A stretch of DNA of 64,000 bases from the NCBI GenBank assembly GCA_017465465.1, contig JAFTWE010000054.1, positions 18,665 through 82,664 on the forward strand. Direction: 5' to 3'. Below, piece by piece: positions 44,092 through 51,403 of this stretch (the stretch's first letter is position 1; every line of letters begins with the position of its first letter). The DNA is from Clostridia bacterium. Its GTDB lineage: Bacteria; Bacillota; Clostridia; Oscillospirales; Acutalibacteraceae. The notes below the pieces were generated by a model. That model ran no database searches. It was given only the letters and a program-made list of their open reading frames with translations, and was not told the DNA's origin. The position numbers were made by a program, and so were the translations under genes.

Positions 44092-44122
44092 AAGACGATG
44101 CTTCGGCATCGTCTTAATTTTT
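44092..44122. terminator. bidirectional terminator with TTCG tetraloop
   Basis: AAGACGATGC-TTCG-GCATCGTCTT perfect 10-bp stem; T7 follows on the plus strand and T6 on the minus strand. Overlaps the acyl carrier protein stop. Confidence 0.95.
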
Positions 44123-44335
44123 TTCTATGAAGCTTATCAAATCTGCAACTGTGTTGATTTTAACAATATCCGAGTCGTTGAGCTCAATGTTCATTTCGTC
44201 CTCCAGAGCGCATAAAAGCTGTGACATCTCAAAAGAATCAAGCCCCAAATCATCTCTGAATGAAGTTGTTGAATCAATTTGCAGGTTTTCAATTTCAATG
44301 TTGTCTTTAATAATTTTTTCTATTTTTTCAATCAA
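44114..44335 (-). CDS. acyl carrier protein-like protein
   Basis: 73 aa from TTG at 44335, the only start well spaced from the GGGAG site; the in-frame TTG at 44344 is too close. Phosphopantetheine attachment Ser is residue 34 in DLGLDSFEM, and the remainder has the four-helix ACP pattern (ALEDEMNIEL, TVADLISFIEK). No fatty acid synthesis gene is adjacent, so this is probably a secondary ACP for another acyl or amino-acyl carrier function. The ribosome site lies in the 3' arm of the hairpin at 44343-44385. Confidence 0.88.
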   Translation of the reverse strand: MIEKIEKIIKDNIEIENLQIDSTTSFRDDLGLDSFEMSQLLCALEDEMNIELNDSDIVKINTVADLISFIEKN

Positions 44336-44342
44336 ATAAATC

Positions 44343-44385
44343 AACTCCCGATTTCACAGGTATTATGTCCTGAAAATCGGGAGTT
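44343..44385. promoter_or_regulatory. long hairpin covering the ACP ribosome binding site
   Basis: AACTCCCGATTT / AAATCGGGAGTT perfect 12-bp arms, extended by CAGG/CCTG, eight-base loop. On the minus strand the 3' arm contains the GGGAG of the ACP gene. The plus strand side ends in ATTATTTTTT and looks like a terminator, the minus side has only a weak T-run. Confidence 0.75.
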
Positions 44386-44393
44386 ATTATTTT

Positions 44394-45176
44394 TTAATCT
44401 AAATTGAGTTTAAAATTGTATGATTTCTGATAACCGAAGCCCTCAACGGAAACATCGGCACCGTCAATGGTAACAACAGCGCAGGTTTCTTCCTCATGAA
44501 GGCAGAGAGCCTGGAGTGTAACATAATGAATATTGTTGTGATACACATAATCGCCAAAATGCCAATGACCTGAAAATACAGCCTTAACCTTGCCGCTTTT
44601 TTCAAAAATTCTCACAGCTTCATCGCGGTTTCTTAAAATGAGGTCGTCATCATTGTCGTATTTTTCGAGCAAAAACAATTCGTGGCAAATAACAATAACA
44701 GGCTTTGTTGCTTCGTCAACCGTCTTTTCCAGCCACTCAAGCTGTTCAGGGTCAAGCCAGGTAACGGGCCAGAAAATTTCTTTTTCAGGGTAGGGGATGT
44801 TGGGGTCGTTCATATTGCCGTCAAGCACAATGAAGGTAAATTCTTCCGTATCAAAAGAATAATATCTGTGTGGCATACCTAGAATTTCGGTGATTTTGTC
44901 CTTGTGCATAGATGTGTCGTGGTTTCCGATTACACAGCGAACGGGAACACCGCCTGAATGGAGAATTTCTGAAATTTCTTTCATAAAGGTTTCCTGGTCG
45001 CCATAGCCCTCAAGCTGGTCGGCAGTGTCACCAAGGTCAACTATAAAATCACAGCCGTCAAGGTGCTCTTTCATAATGTTTTTGAGCTTGAAGGGGGAGC
45101 GGCAGTTGCGCCTTTCAGCGCCTTCAACATCTCTGTCACAATAATGGATATCTGTTACGGTAAGAAATTTAATCAT
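44394..45176 (-). CDS. calcineurin-like metallophosphoesterase
   Basis: 260 aa from ATG 45176, chosen for AGAAAGG upstream and because it starts MIKFLTVTDIHYCD. Metal-binding blocks in order: D-x-H in TVTDIHYC, GDxxD in DLGDTADQ, CVIGNHD, the late CHELFLLEKY His, and GHxH as FSGHWHFGDY. No signal peptide, so cytoplasmic. Dinuclear-metal phosphodiesterase or phosphatase of unknown substrate, similar to small Firmicute 3',5'-cyclic nucleotide or general phosphoesterases. Confidence 0.88.
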   Translation of the reverse strand: MIKFLTVTDIHYCDRDVEGAERRNCRSPFKLKNIMKEHLDGCDFIVDLGDTADQLEGYGDQETFMKEISEILHSGGVPVRCVIGNHDTSMHKDKITEILGMPHRYYSFDTEEFTFIVLDGNMNDPNIPYPEKEIFWPVTWLDPEQLEWLEKTVDEATKPVIVICHELFLLEKYDNDDDLILRNRDEAVRIFEKSGKVKAVFSGHWHFGDYVYHNNIHYVTLQALCLHEEETCAVVTIDGADVSVEGFGYQKSYNFKLNLD

Positions 45177-45233
45177 AATACAAGACCTTTCTTTTGTATA
45201 TCTTCGGTGTTGGGCAAAATGAGTTGCTACACC

Positions 45234-45261
45234 AAAAAGAGCCACCCGAAAGCGGCTCTTG
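45234..45261 (-). terminator. intrinsic terminator of the small-ORF transcript
   Basis: AAGAGCC / GGCTCTT stem around a 10-base loop; minus strand continues with T5. Confidence 0.75.
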
Positions 45262-45300
45262 TTTATATATTAAAATTATTCAGTTGTGTGGCGGTCAGAA

Positions 45301-45504
45301 CTACGAAGCTCTTAAAATCAAACTCGCTAACAAGTTACCGTGACCGATGACCCTGCCGTTATTATTTTTAGTGTGATTTAACTTTGGGTCAAAACAGCCG
45401 ATTTTTTCATCCTTGTTGTTGTAAGCCGTCTGCTTACCCTTGCTGTCAGTTCTGATATAGCCTATTTCTTTTGAGGCTTTATTTCTAATGACAATTTTTG
45501 ACAT
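45301..45504 (-). CDS. 67-aa protein with repeated IG-turn segments, unknown function
   Basis: 67 aa, no signal peptide. Three loosely repeated segments, each opening with a charged residue and IG: KEIGYIRTDSKGKQTAYNN, EKIGCFDPKLNHTKNN, RVIGHGNLLASLI. The pattern suggests short beta-hairpins. AGGAGCTGGG lies before the ATG and a terminator follows. Transcribed with the 17-aa ORF upstream from the promoter at 45660-45687. I do not recognise a characterised family. Confidence 0.6.
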   Translation of the reverse strand: MSKIVIRNKASKEIGYIRTDSKGKQTAYNNKDEKIGCFDPKLNHTKNNNGRVIGHGNLLASLILRAS

Positions 45505-45574
45505 AACACCCAGCTCCTAAATGCTAATTTAAGATTCCGCCTGCTCGGGTGTTTGTTAGCGGTGACCCGCTTGC

Positions 45575-45628
45575 TTAAATTGTCCGGTCATTCACCCAGC
45601 GGCCTTTGAATTTAATTGATATTCTCAT
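45575..45628 (-). CDS. possible 17-aa basic peptide ORF
   Basis: ATG at 45628 lies 7 bp after a perfect AAAGGAGG, itself 15-20 bp after a good promoter. The product MRISIKFKGRWVNDRTI is basic with alternating hydrophobic residues. It is followed after 70 bases by the 67-aa gene. It may be a leader peptide or a functional micropeptide; the ideal ribosome site is the main evidence. Confidence 0.45.
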   Translation of the reverse strand: MRISIKFKGRWVNDRTI

Positions 45629-45659
45629 TTCAAAAACCTCCTTTGTTGTTTTCATCTAC

Positions 45660-45687
45660 ATTATAGCATAAATTCCGTATTTGTCTA
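45660..45687 (-). promoter_or_regulatory. sigma-A-like promoter for the small-ORF pair
   Basis: Minus strand TAGACA - 16 bp - TATAAT, 31 bp before the 17-aa ORF. Confidence 0.7.
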
Positions 45688-45704
45688 TTCTCTGAATATA
45701 CGAA

Positions 45705-45744
45705 AAAAACAGCACACCTTTGTACAATATATACAAAGGTGTGC
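45705..45744 (-). terminator. intrinsic terminator of the isomerase-ThuA operon
   Basis: GCACACCTTTGTA / TACAAAGGTGTGC perfect 13-bp stem with a seven-base loop; minus strand continues TGTTTTTTTC. Confidence 0.92.
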
Positions 45745-45764
45745 AAAATAAGTGGAACTTATGC

Positions 45765-46511
45765 TCAAATTTTGTGGTTTGGATGGCGCTCATTCCAGCT
45801 TGCTTCAACAGGCTCTGCAAAGGGGCACTCAATTTCTTTAACCACTTCGTCAGGGGCGAGCCAATTTACGGCGTTAGTGATAACCTTCTGAATGTTTTCG
45901 TTAAGATATGTAGGGTTGGTTTCATGACCGGGCTGGAAGTAGAACACCTTACCAAGACCTCTGTACCAAACACAGCCTGAACGGAAAACCTCACCGCCTG
46001 AGAACCAGCCTAAGAAAACAAGCTCGTCGGGCTGAGGAATGTCAAATCTTTCGCCGTACATCTCTTCCTCTTCAAGCTCAAAATATTCGGGCAGACCCTT
46101 TGCAATGGGGTGGTTGGGGAGAATTGTCCAAAGTCTTTCTCTGTCACCGTCGCGCCATTTAAGGGAGCAGGTTGTTCCCATAAGGCTCTGGAACGGCTTT
46201 GAAAAGTGGGCGGAATGTAAAAATACCATACCCATACCGCGAAGCACACGGTTGTGGATTTTTTTAACAAGCTCGTCTGGAACAAGATGATGCTTGCCGT
46301 GACCCCACCAAAGAAGCACATCGGTGCTTTCAAGAATTTCATCAGAAAGTCCGCATTCAGGCTCGTCAAGATTGGCTGTTCTCACATTCATATTTTCATT
46401 TTTGCCCAAAAAATCGGCAAGCGCACCGTTAAGACCTTCGGGATACACCTTAAGCACATCTTCATGTGTGGCATCAAGAGAATCTTCGTTCCAAATAGTT
46501 ACATTAATCAT
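45765..46511 (-). CDS. ThuA-domain protein
   Basis: 248 aa, class-I glutamine amidotransferase-like fold of the ThuA family: VTIWNED at the start, DVLLWWGHGKHHLV and GMGMVFLHSAHFSK in the middle, and FYFQPGHETNPTY at the end. ThuA proteins occur in trehalose and other disaccharide catabolic operons and are thought to oxidise or isomerise 3-keto sugars or act nearby; the chemistry is not settled. AAGGAGGAACAG RBS. Lies 12 bp after a sugar isomerase gene, its likely pathway partner. Confidence 0.87.
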   Translation of the reverse strand: MINVTIWNEDSLDATHEDVLKVYPEGLNGALADFLGKNENMNVRTANLDEPECGLSDEILESTDVLLWWGHGKHHLVPDELVKKIHNRVLRGMGMVFLHSAHFSKPFQSLMGTTCSLKWRDGDRERLWTILPNHPIAKGLPEYFELEEEEMYGERFDIPQPDELVFLGWFSGGEVFRSGCVWYRGLGKVFYFQPGHETNPTYLNENIQKVITNAVNWLAPDEVVKEIECPFAEPVEASWNERHPNHKI

Positions 46512-46523
46512 ATCTGTTCCTCC

Positions 46524-47348
46524 TTACGGCATATATGGGTTATCGTCAAATTCATAATCTTCAGGCATAATAAATGGCTTGAAATAATTGATTGTAAAAT
46601 CAACACCCCATTGACCCTTTCTGCCTTTCCAGTAGCTTGAATGAGGCTCAATAGAAAGCATACCGTCATAATCCTTGGTATAAAGAATATCCATAACGGC
46701 GGGCCATTTAATCATATCAAGACCGGCAGGTGCATCGTCATAATTATCATTTTCAATTTCAACTCTGCCTTTAAGGTGGAAGTGATAAAATCTGTGAGCC
46801 CAATCGCGCATTTCAACAAGATAGTCACCGTCTCTGCTCATACAGTGAGTGGGGTCATATTTAATGCCCATCTCAGGAACTGCAGAAAGAATCGGCGCCC
46901 AAGCCTTTGGTTCAATAACAAAATTTTCCCAATCGCAGTTGTATGTAGCTATTTTAACGCCTTTTTCCTTGCCAAACTCAACAAGAGTTTTGAAATAGTC
47001 AATAGCAATCTGACAGTTTTCAAAAAAGCTGAGCTTTTCTGTGTAGTTAACTCCGCAGTTATAAACGGGGCAACCGATGATTGAGGCGGCAGTGATAATG
47101 TTTTTGTCGTGCTGTAATGCCTCTGGAATAACCTTGCCGTTTTCATCAATTCGGGTCATTCCCCAGCGGCCGATTGAACCTACTGATACATTGTATTTTT
47201 CACTGTAACCTTTTATAGCTTCGGCCTGAGCAAGAAATTCTTCAGAATCATATTTGTCATTAACGCAAAACTCAACTGCATCAAGTCCCTTTTCGTGAAC
47301 ATATTTGATACAGCCCTCACTCCAGCCGTTGATAATACCAAGCTTCAT
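46524..47348 (-). CDS. sugar phosphate isomerase/epimerase family TIM-barrel protein
   Basis: 274 aa, xylose isomerase-like TIM barrel. Metal-ligand type residues are seen in ATYNCDWENFV, GIKYDPTHCM, YHFHLKGR and the terminal LSIEPHS. Members convert keto/aldo sugars, inositols or 3-keto-glycosides. Strong promoter at 47378-47406 and AAGGGTGA RBS. Co-transcribed with ThuA, which fits oxidised-sugar metabolism. It is not close to the 5612-6481 member in motif wording. Confidence 0.85.
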   Translation of the reverse strand: MKLGIINGWSEGCIKYVHEKGLDAVEFCVNDKYDSEEFLAQAEAIKGYSEKYNVSVGSIGRWGMTRIDENGKVIPEALQHDKNIITAASIIGCPVYNCGVNYTEKLSFFENCQIAIDYFKTLVEFGKEKGVKIATYNCDWENFVIEPKAWAPILSAVPEMGIKYDPTHCMSRDGDYLVEMRDWAHRFYHFHLKGRVEIENDNYDDAPAGLDMIKWPAVMDILYTKDYDGMLSIEPHSSYWKGRKGQWGVDFTINYFKPFIMPEDYEFDDNPYMP

Positions 47349-47377
47349 AAAATCACCCTTTCAAAGTGGTTGTTTTA

Positions 47378-47406
47378 ATTGTAGCAATACAAAACCGAAA
47401 TGTCAA
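47378..47406 (-). promoter_or_regulatory. strong sigma-A-like promoter of the isomerase-ThuA operon
   Basis: Minus strand TTGACA - 17 bp - TACAAT, 30 bp before the start, just past the terminator of the preceding operon. Confidence 0.85.
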
Positions 47407-47411
47407 TGAAT

Positions 47412-47443
47412 AAAAATACCCGACTTACTAAAAGCAAGTCGGG
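47412..47443 (-). terminator. intrinsic terminator of the rlmD-murE-femX run
   Basis: CCCGACTT / AAGTCGGG stem, nine-base loop; minus strand continues TATTTTTATT. Confidence 0.85.
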
Positions 47444-47451
47444 CAGATTGA

Positions 47452-48564
47452 TTATTTATCGCCGTTTGGTCCTTTTGCAAACCAGGGCAGGCTCACACGC
47501 TCAACAGAGCCGTCTTCGTTCACGCTAATCTGAATCTGATAGAAAGCGCCGGTGTATGTTTTGCTTCCGTCGGCATAAGACTCACTCTCTTGGCAGAAAA
47601 AGGGAGCAGACCAGTTGCTGACAAGAAGAATATCGGTCACAAAAAGGCAAGCCCATAATGCAACTGCAAGCACGGCCGCAACAACTATATTAAGCACAAG
47701 CTTCTTGCGAGGCTTTTTGCCGGCCTTATTAGTCTTAGGCTGTTTTTCTTTCTTTTCCTTAGGCTCTTTAACAGGCTTGGCAGGCTTTGGTGATTTCACA
47801 GGCTTCGGAGGCTTAACATTTTTGCTTTCGTTGGCTGAGCTTTCCATAAAAGCGGCGTAGAAAGGTGATTCTTCTTTCTTTTCCTCTTCCTTCTGCGGGG
47901 CATCGTGCCTGATTACAACAAGCTCGTCGTCATCATCAAGGTCAGAAAAATCATCGTCTTCGTCATCCTCTGCAGGTTGGGCAACAGGCGGAGCAATTAT
48001 CTCTTCAGCCTCTTCAATATCATCTGCTTCTTCAAAGGATGAAATATCTTCATAAACCTGAGGTTCATCAGTCTGTTCAGGGGCAGCATTATCCTCCTCA
48101 TCGTCAGCTTCGTCAACCGTGAGATACCAAGGAGTGCCAGAAGATTCCTCTGCAGGTGCTTTTTCAATTACAGGCTCTGCTTCCGGCTCTTCCTGAATTA
48201 CTTCTTCAATCTCAGGCTCAGGGGCAAAAATCGTCTCCTCCTCAACCTGCTCAGGCTCGTCATTCGGCTCATCACTGTCGATTAACCAAGACATATCTGA
48301 TACATCGGCATCTTCTTTTTCAATAACAATATCCTCTTCTTCGTGTGTATCTTCAACAACGGGTGAAACCTCTATTGCTATATCTTCCTCAGGCTCGTCA
48401 ACTGCGATTGAAATAACGGGCTCATCCTCAACTGCAGGCGCCGGCTCGTCTTTGATTTCGGGAGCGGTGTCCTCGTCATCAAAGTTAAAGGAATATTTTG
48501 CTTTGAGCTTATCAAGGCTTGAGAGAAGCTCGCTTGTGTCAAAATCAAAATCGTTGTCTTTCAT
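47452..48564 (-). CDS. membrane-anchored protein with long acidic cytosolic region
   Basis: 370 aa. Residues about 1-225 are Asp/Glu/Pro/Val-rich low complexity, 245-290 a Lys/Pro-rich stretch (KPVKSPKPAKPVKEPKEK), a single membrane span about 292-315, and a short outer domain (about 316-370) with two aromatic clusters. No catalytic motif. It follows femX by 12 bp and ends the murE-femX transcript, so a role at the cell envelope is plausible from context only. The region is compositionally like the tail of the DHHW protein at 8713. Confidence 0.6.
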   Translation of the reverse strand: MKDNDFDFDTSELLSSLDKLKAKYSFNFDDEDTAPEIKDEPAPAVEDEPVISIAVDEPEEDIAIEVSPVVEDTHEEEDIVIEKEDADVSDMSWLIDSDEPNDEPEQVEEETIFAPEPEIEEVIQEEPEAEPVIEKAPAEESSGTPWYLTVDEADDEEDNAAPEQTDEPQVYEDISSFEEADDIEEAEEIIAPPVAQPAEDDEDDDFSDLDDDDELVVIRHDAPQKEEEKKEESPFYAAFMESSANESKNVKPPKPVKSPKPAKPVKEPKEKKEKQPKTNKAGKKPRKKLVLNIVVAAVLAVALWACLFVTDILLVSNWSAPFFCQESESYADGSKTYTGAFYQIQISVNEDGSVERVSLPWFAKGPNGDK

Positions 48565-48576
48565 CTGATTACCTCC

Positions 48577-49917
48577 TTAATTCTTGCTTGCGCGCAGAGC
48601 TTTTAAAAGCTGAACTTTAACTTTTTTAACTGCCGGAACAAGCTTATCATAAATGCTGTATCGAAGTTTGTTGTTAATTAAAACATATTCACCCACAAAT
48701 TGATATAAATCAGCGCCGAGGCTTGCTTTAAATGAATTGATGCCTACAAAGTTGGCTTTTGGGGTGAGCTCACCTAAAGGTTGAGTTTTGTCAGCAGGGA
48801 TATTCAGGTTGTCAACAAGAACATAACCTAAATCGTGATAATCGCATCCGCTGTCAATACTTTGGCAAAGCCTAAGGTAATTTACAAAGTGGCTCGGTCT
48901 TGTTTCATTTCTTAAAACATCAATGCTTCCGCCGAACATACAGCTTGCAACTCCGCCGTAACGGATTGTAAGACCGCCTGCAACCACAAATCTGTCTTCC
49001 TTTGAAAATTCGTTTGCAATTTCGGTGCGGAGCTTGTAATTTTTGCTCTGCTGAAGAATAGTTTCGTTTTCGTTATTTAAACGGTTTTTAACGCTTTCCT
49101 TAGCGGTTTCCATTTTTTCGAGGTTTTTCGCAAGCTGAGTTTGTCTGTCATCTTCAAACTTTTTATCAGCTGATTTGTCATAATAAACAAGCGTCAGGTC
49201 CATACAATCGTGGAAAACGGTCATCAGCTTTTTGATGTAGTCGGTATTTTTTTCAATAAAGCTGTCACGCTCAGAGGTTGAACGCATAACTGTTGCAAAA
49301 TCTTCAAGAAGTGACGGCTCTTTTTCAACATCTTTTATAGTAACACAGCGGCTTACAAGGCCTCGTGATTCACCCACTCTGACGGAATATCTCACACCTT
49401 TTTCACACTTTTTGAGAAGCTCTTTTGCTGTGAGCATATTTCCGTTTTCATCCTTAAGGTCAATCATATACTGAATGGGAGCTTTGTAGATGTATCTTGC
49501 CGCATCGTGGTTTAACTCATAGCCTGCGTCAATAAAGGCATTGTGAACAGCAAGACCCTCTTCGGCTTCACTTTTTCCTATTCTCAAAGGAATGTGAGGG
49601 TCGGTGAGCAGGGCAGTTGCGCCGTATTTTTTAAGCTCGCCTTTAATAAAGCGAGTAAATTCATCTATGATTTCAGGTCTTGAGTAGTCTGTAACAGGAC
49701 CGTCGGGAATGTACCAGATTTTACCGCAGACCGAAAGACTTCTTTCAAGCACAAGGCAGGCGAAAACACGCTTGCCGTTTTCAAAGCCTGAGTAGAAATA
49801 TGGCTTCCATGCCGTTTTGATTTGGGGCCAACGGGAACACTGAATAAACGAACCCTTATGCTCATTTATAAACTCATCATATTCCTGCAAGTTGGTTTCT
49901 ATTTTGAATTCAAGCAT
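48577..49917 (-). CDS. FemX/FemAB-family peptidoglycan bridge aminoacyltransferase
   Basis: 446 aa from ATG 49917, which overlaps the last codons of murE and has GGAGG 10 bp upstream. Two GNAT-like halves: SFIQCSRWPQIKTAWKP near the N terminus and FVVAGGLTIRYGGVASCMFGG with YHDLGYVLVDN in the second; a helical, Lys/Glu-rich arm lies between (about 225-300), as in FemX/MurM enzymes that add aminoacyl residues from tRNA to lipid II. Overlap with murE ties it to peptidoglycan synthesis. The amino acid added is not readable. Confidence 0.88.
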   Translation of the reverse strand: MLEFKIETNLQEYDEFINEHKGSFIQCSRWPQIKTAWKPYFYSGFENGKRVFACLVLERSLSVCGKIWYIPDGPVTDYSRPEIIDEFTRFIKGELKKYGATALLTDPHIPLRIGKSEAEEGLAVHNAFIDAGYELNHDAARYIYKAPIQYMIDLKDENGNMLTAKELLKKCEKGVRYSVRVGESRGLVSRCVTIKDVEKEPSLLEDFATVMRSTSERDSFIEKNTDYIKKLMTVFHDCMDLTLVYYDKSADKKFEDDRQTQLAKNLEKMETAKESVKNRLNNENETILQQSKNYKLRTEIANEFSKEDRFVVAGGLTIRYGGVASCMFGGSIDVLRNETRPSHFVNYLRLCQSIDSGCDYHDLGYVLVDNLNIPADKTQPLGELTPKANFVGINSFKASLGADLYQFVGEYVLINNKLRYSIYDKLVPAVKKVKVQLLKALRASKN

Positions 49918-51379
49918 TTGCGCTGAACCTCCGCATATATTCGTTGACACACTTCTCTTCGGAGAAAGGAACTTTTACGCCTTCAATAAGCTGATATTCT
50001 TCGTGTCCTTTGCCCGCAAGGAGAATTATATCATTATTTTCTGAAATACTCAATGCTTTTTCTATAGCTTTTTTTCTGTCGGGCTCGCAAATATATTTGC
50101 CGCCTACCTCTTCAACCGCCTTTGCAATGTCGTTTATAACGCTCATCGGCTCTTCAAAATCAGGGTTATCAGAGGTGAGAACACATAAGTCACACATGTT
50201 TCCTGCAACAAGTCCCATTTCTCTTCTTCGTTCCTGCGTTCTGCCGCCAACAGAGCCGAAAACGCAGATGATGCGGCTTGTTTTGTAATCATAAAGGGTT
50301 TCGATTATGCTCTTAAGGCTAAGTCCGTTATGCGCATAGTCAATTATAACATCAAAATCAGCATCAACATTTACAATTTCTGCCCTGCCCTTAACGCGCA
50401 CCTTTTTGAGAGCATCAACAGCCTTGTCAATACTGCAGCCGATTGAAATAACCGCACCGACAGCAGACATAATGTTATAAACATTAAAGGTTCCGGGTAA
50501 AGCAGAGGTGATTTTCAGCTCCTGATTGAAAGCATTACAGTCAAAGCTGATTCCCATTTCATCTCTTGTACGAAGCGGAGAAACATTTTTGGCACTTATA
50601 TCATATCCCTCATCGAGGCCGTAGGATATAATCTTGCATTTGCAGTTCTCTTTCATTACGGTGTATGCCGCATCGTCAAAGTTCATAACGGCAGTTTCAC
50701 ATCTTTCAAAGAAAACAGATTTCCAATAGGCATATTCTTCAAAAGTTTCGTGTTCAAGAGGACCGATATGGTCGGGTGAAAGATTGGTGAAAATTCCGCA
50801 GGCAAAGGGGATACCGTCAATTCTGCCGTGCTTAACACCCAGAGAAGAAACCTCCAGAGCCACCGCCTTACAGCCGTTATCAAGCATTGACCTGAACAGC
50901 TTCTGAAGCTCGTAGGATTCGGGGGTTGTGTTGCTTGTAGGATATTTTTTGCCGCCGAATTCGGCACCCACAGTGCCTATAATTCCGCAGGGAATACCGC
51001 TTTCATTGAGAATTCCCTGAACAAGGTGGGCAACTGTTGTTTTGCCTTTCGTTCCGGTGATGCCGATTACTTTAATCTCTTTTGCAGGGTATGAAAAGAA
51101 TTTTGCGGCAATTTCACCAAGAATAACGCGGGAATTTTTAACAATAAAAATCTGCGCATCCGAAGGTAAATCCACCTGCTTTTCACAAATGAACACCCTT
51201 GCGCCGTTATCGTAAGCACCTTGCGCAAATTTATGGCCGTCTAATTTAAGCCCTGAAAGGCAGACGAAAATTACCCCGTCGGTTGCTTTTCGGGAATCAT
51301 AAACGATGTCTTTAATTTCAATATCTTCTTTAACAGTGCCGTCAAAGCTGACAACACTAAGAATTTCTGAAAGCTTCAT
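49910..51379 (-). CDS. murE: UDP-MurNAc-tripeptide synthetase MurE with altered specificity motif
   Basis: 489 aa. N-terminal UDP-binding domain, central ATPase with GITGTKGKTTVAHL (about 103-116) and NLSPDHIGPLEH, C-terminal domain with GSVGGRTQERRREMG and AGKGHEEYQ. MurE adds the third amino acid to UDP-MurNAc-L-Ala-D-Glu. The specificity loop is D404-N405-P406-D407, whereas meso-DAP enzymes have DNPR; the Arg that holds the DAP carboxylate is missing. Lysine, ornithine or another diamino acid is possible, which would fit the overlapping femX. GGAGG RBS 5 bp before the ATG. Confidence 0.93.
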   Translation of the reverse strand: MKLSEILSVVSFDGTVKEDIEIKDIVYDSRKATDGVIFVCLSGLKLDGHKFAQGAYDNGARVFICEKQVDLPSDAQIFIVKNSRVILGEIAAKFFSYPAKEIKVIGITGTKGKTTVAHLVQGILNESGIPCGIIGTVGAEFGGKKYPTSNTTPESYELQKLFRSMLDNGCKAVALEVSSLGVKHGRIDGIPFACGIFTNLSPDHIGPLEHETFEEYAYWKSVFFERCETAVMNFDDAAYTVMKENCKCKIISYGLDEGYDISAKNVSPLRTRDEMGISFDCNAFNQELKITSALPGTFNVYNIMSAVGAVISIGCSIDKAVDALKKVRVKGRAEIVNVDADFDVIIDYAHNGLSLKSIIETLYDYKTSRIICVFGSVGGRTQERRREMGLVAGNMCDLCVLTSDNPDFEEPMSVINDIAKAVEEVGGKYICEPDRKKAIEKALSISENNDIILLAGKGHEEYQLIEGVKVPFSEEKCVNEYMRRFSANA

Positions 51380-51403
51380 AAAATTCCTCCTGTGGGAATT
51401 TAC

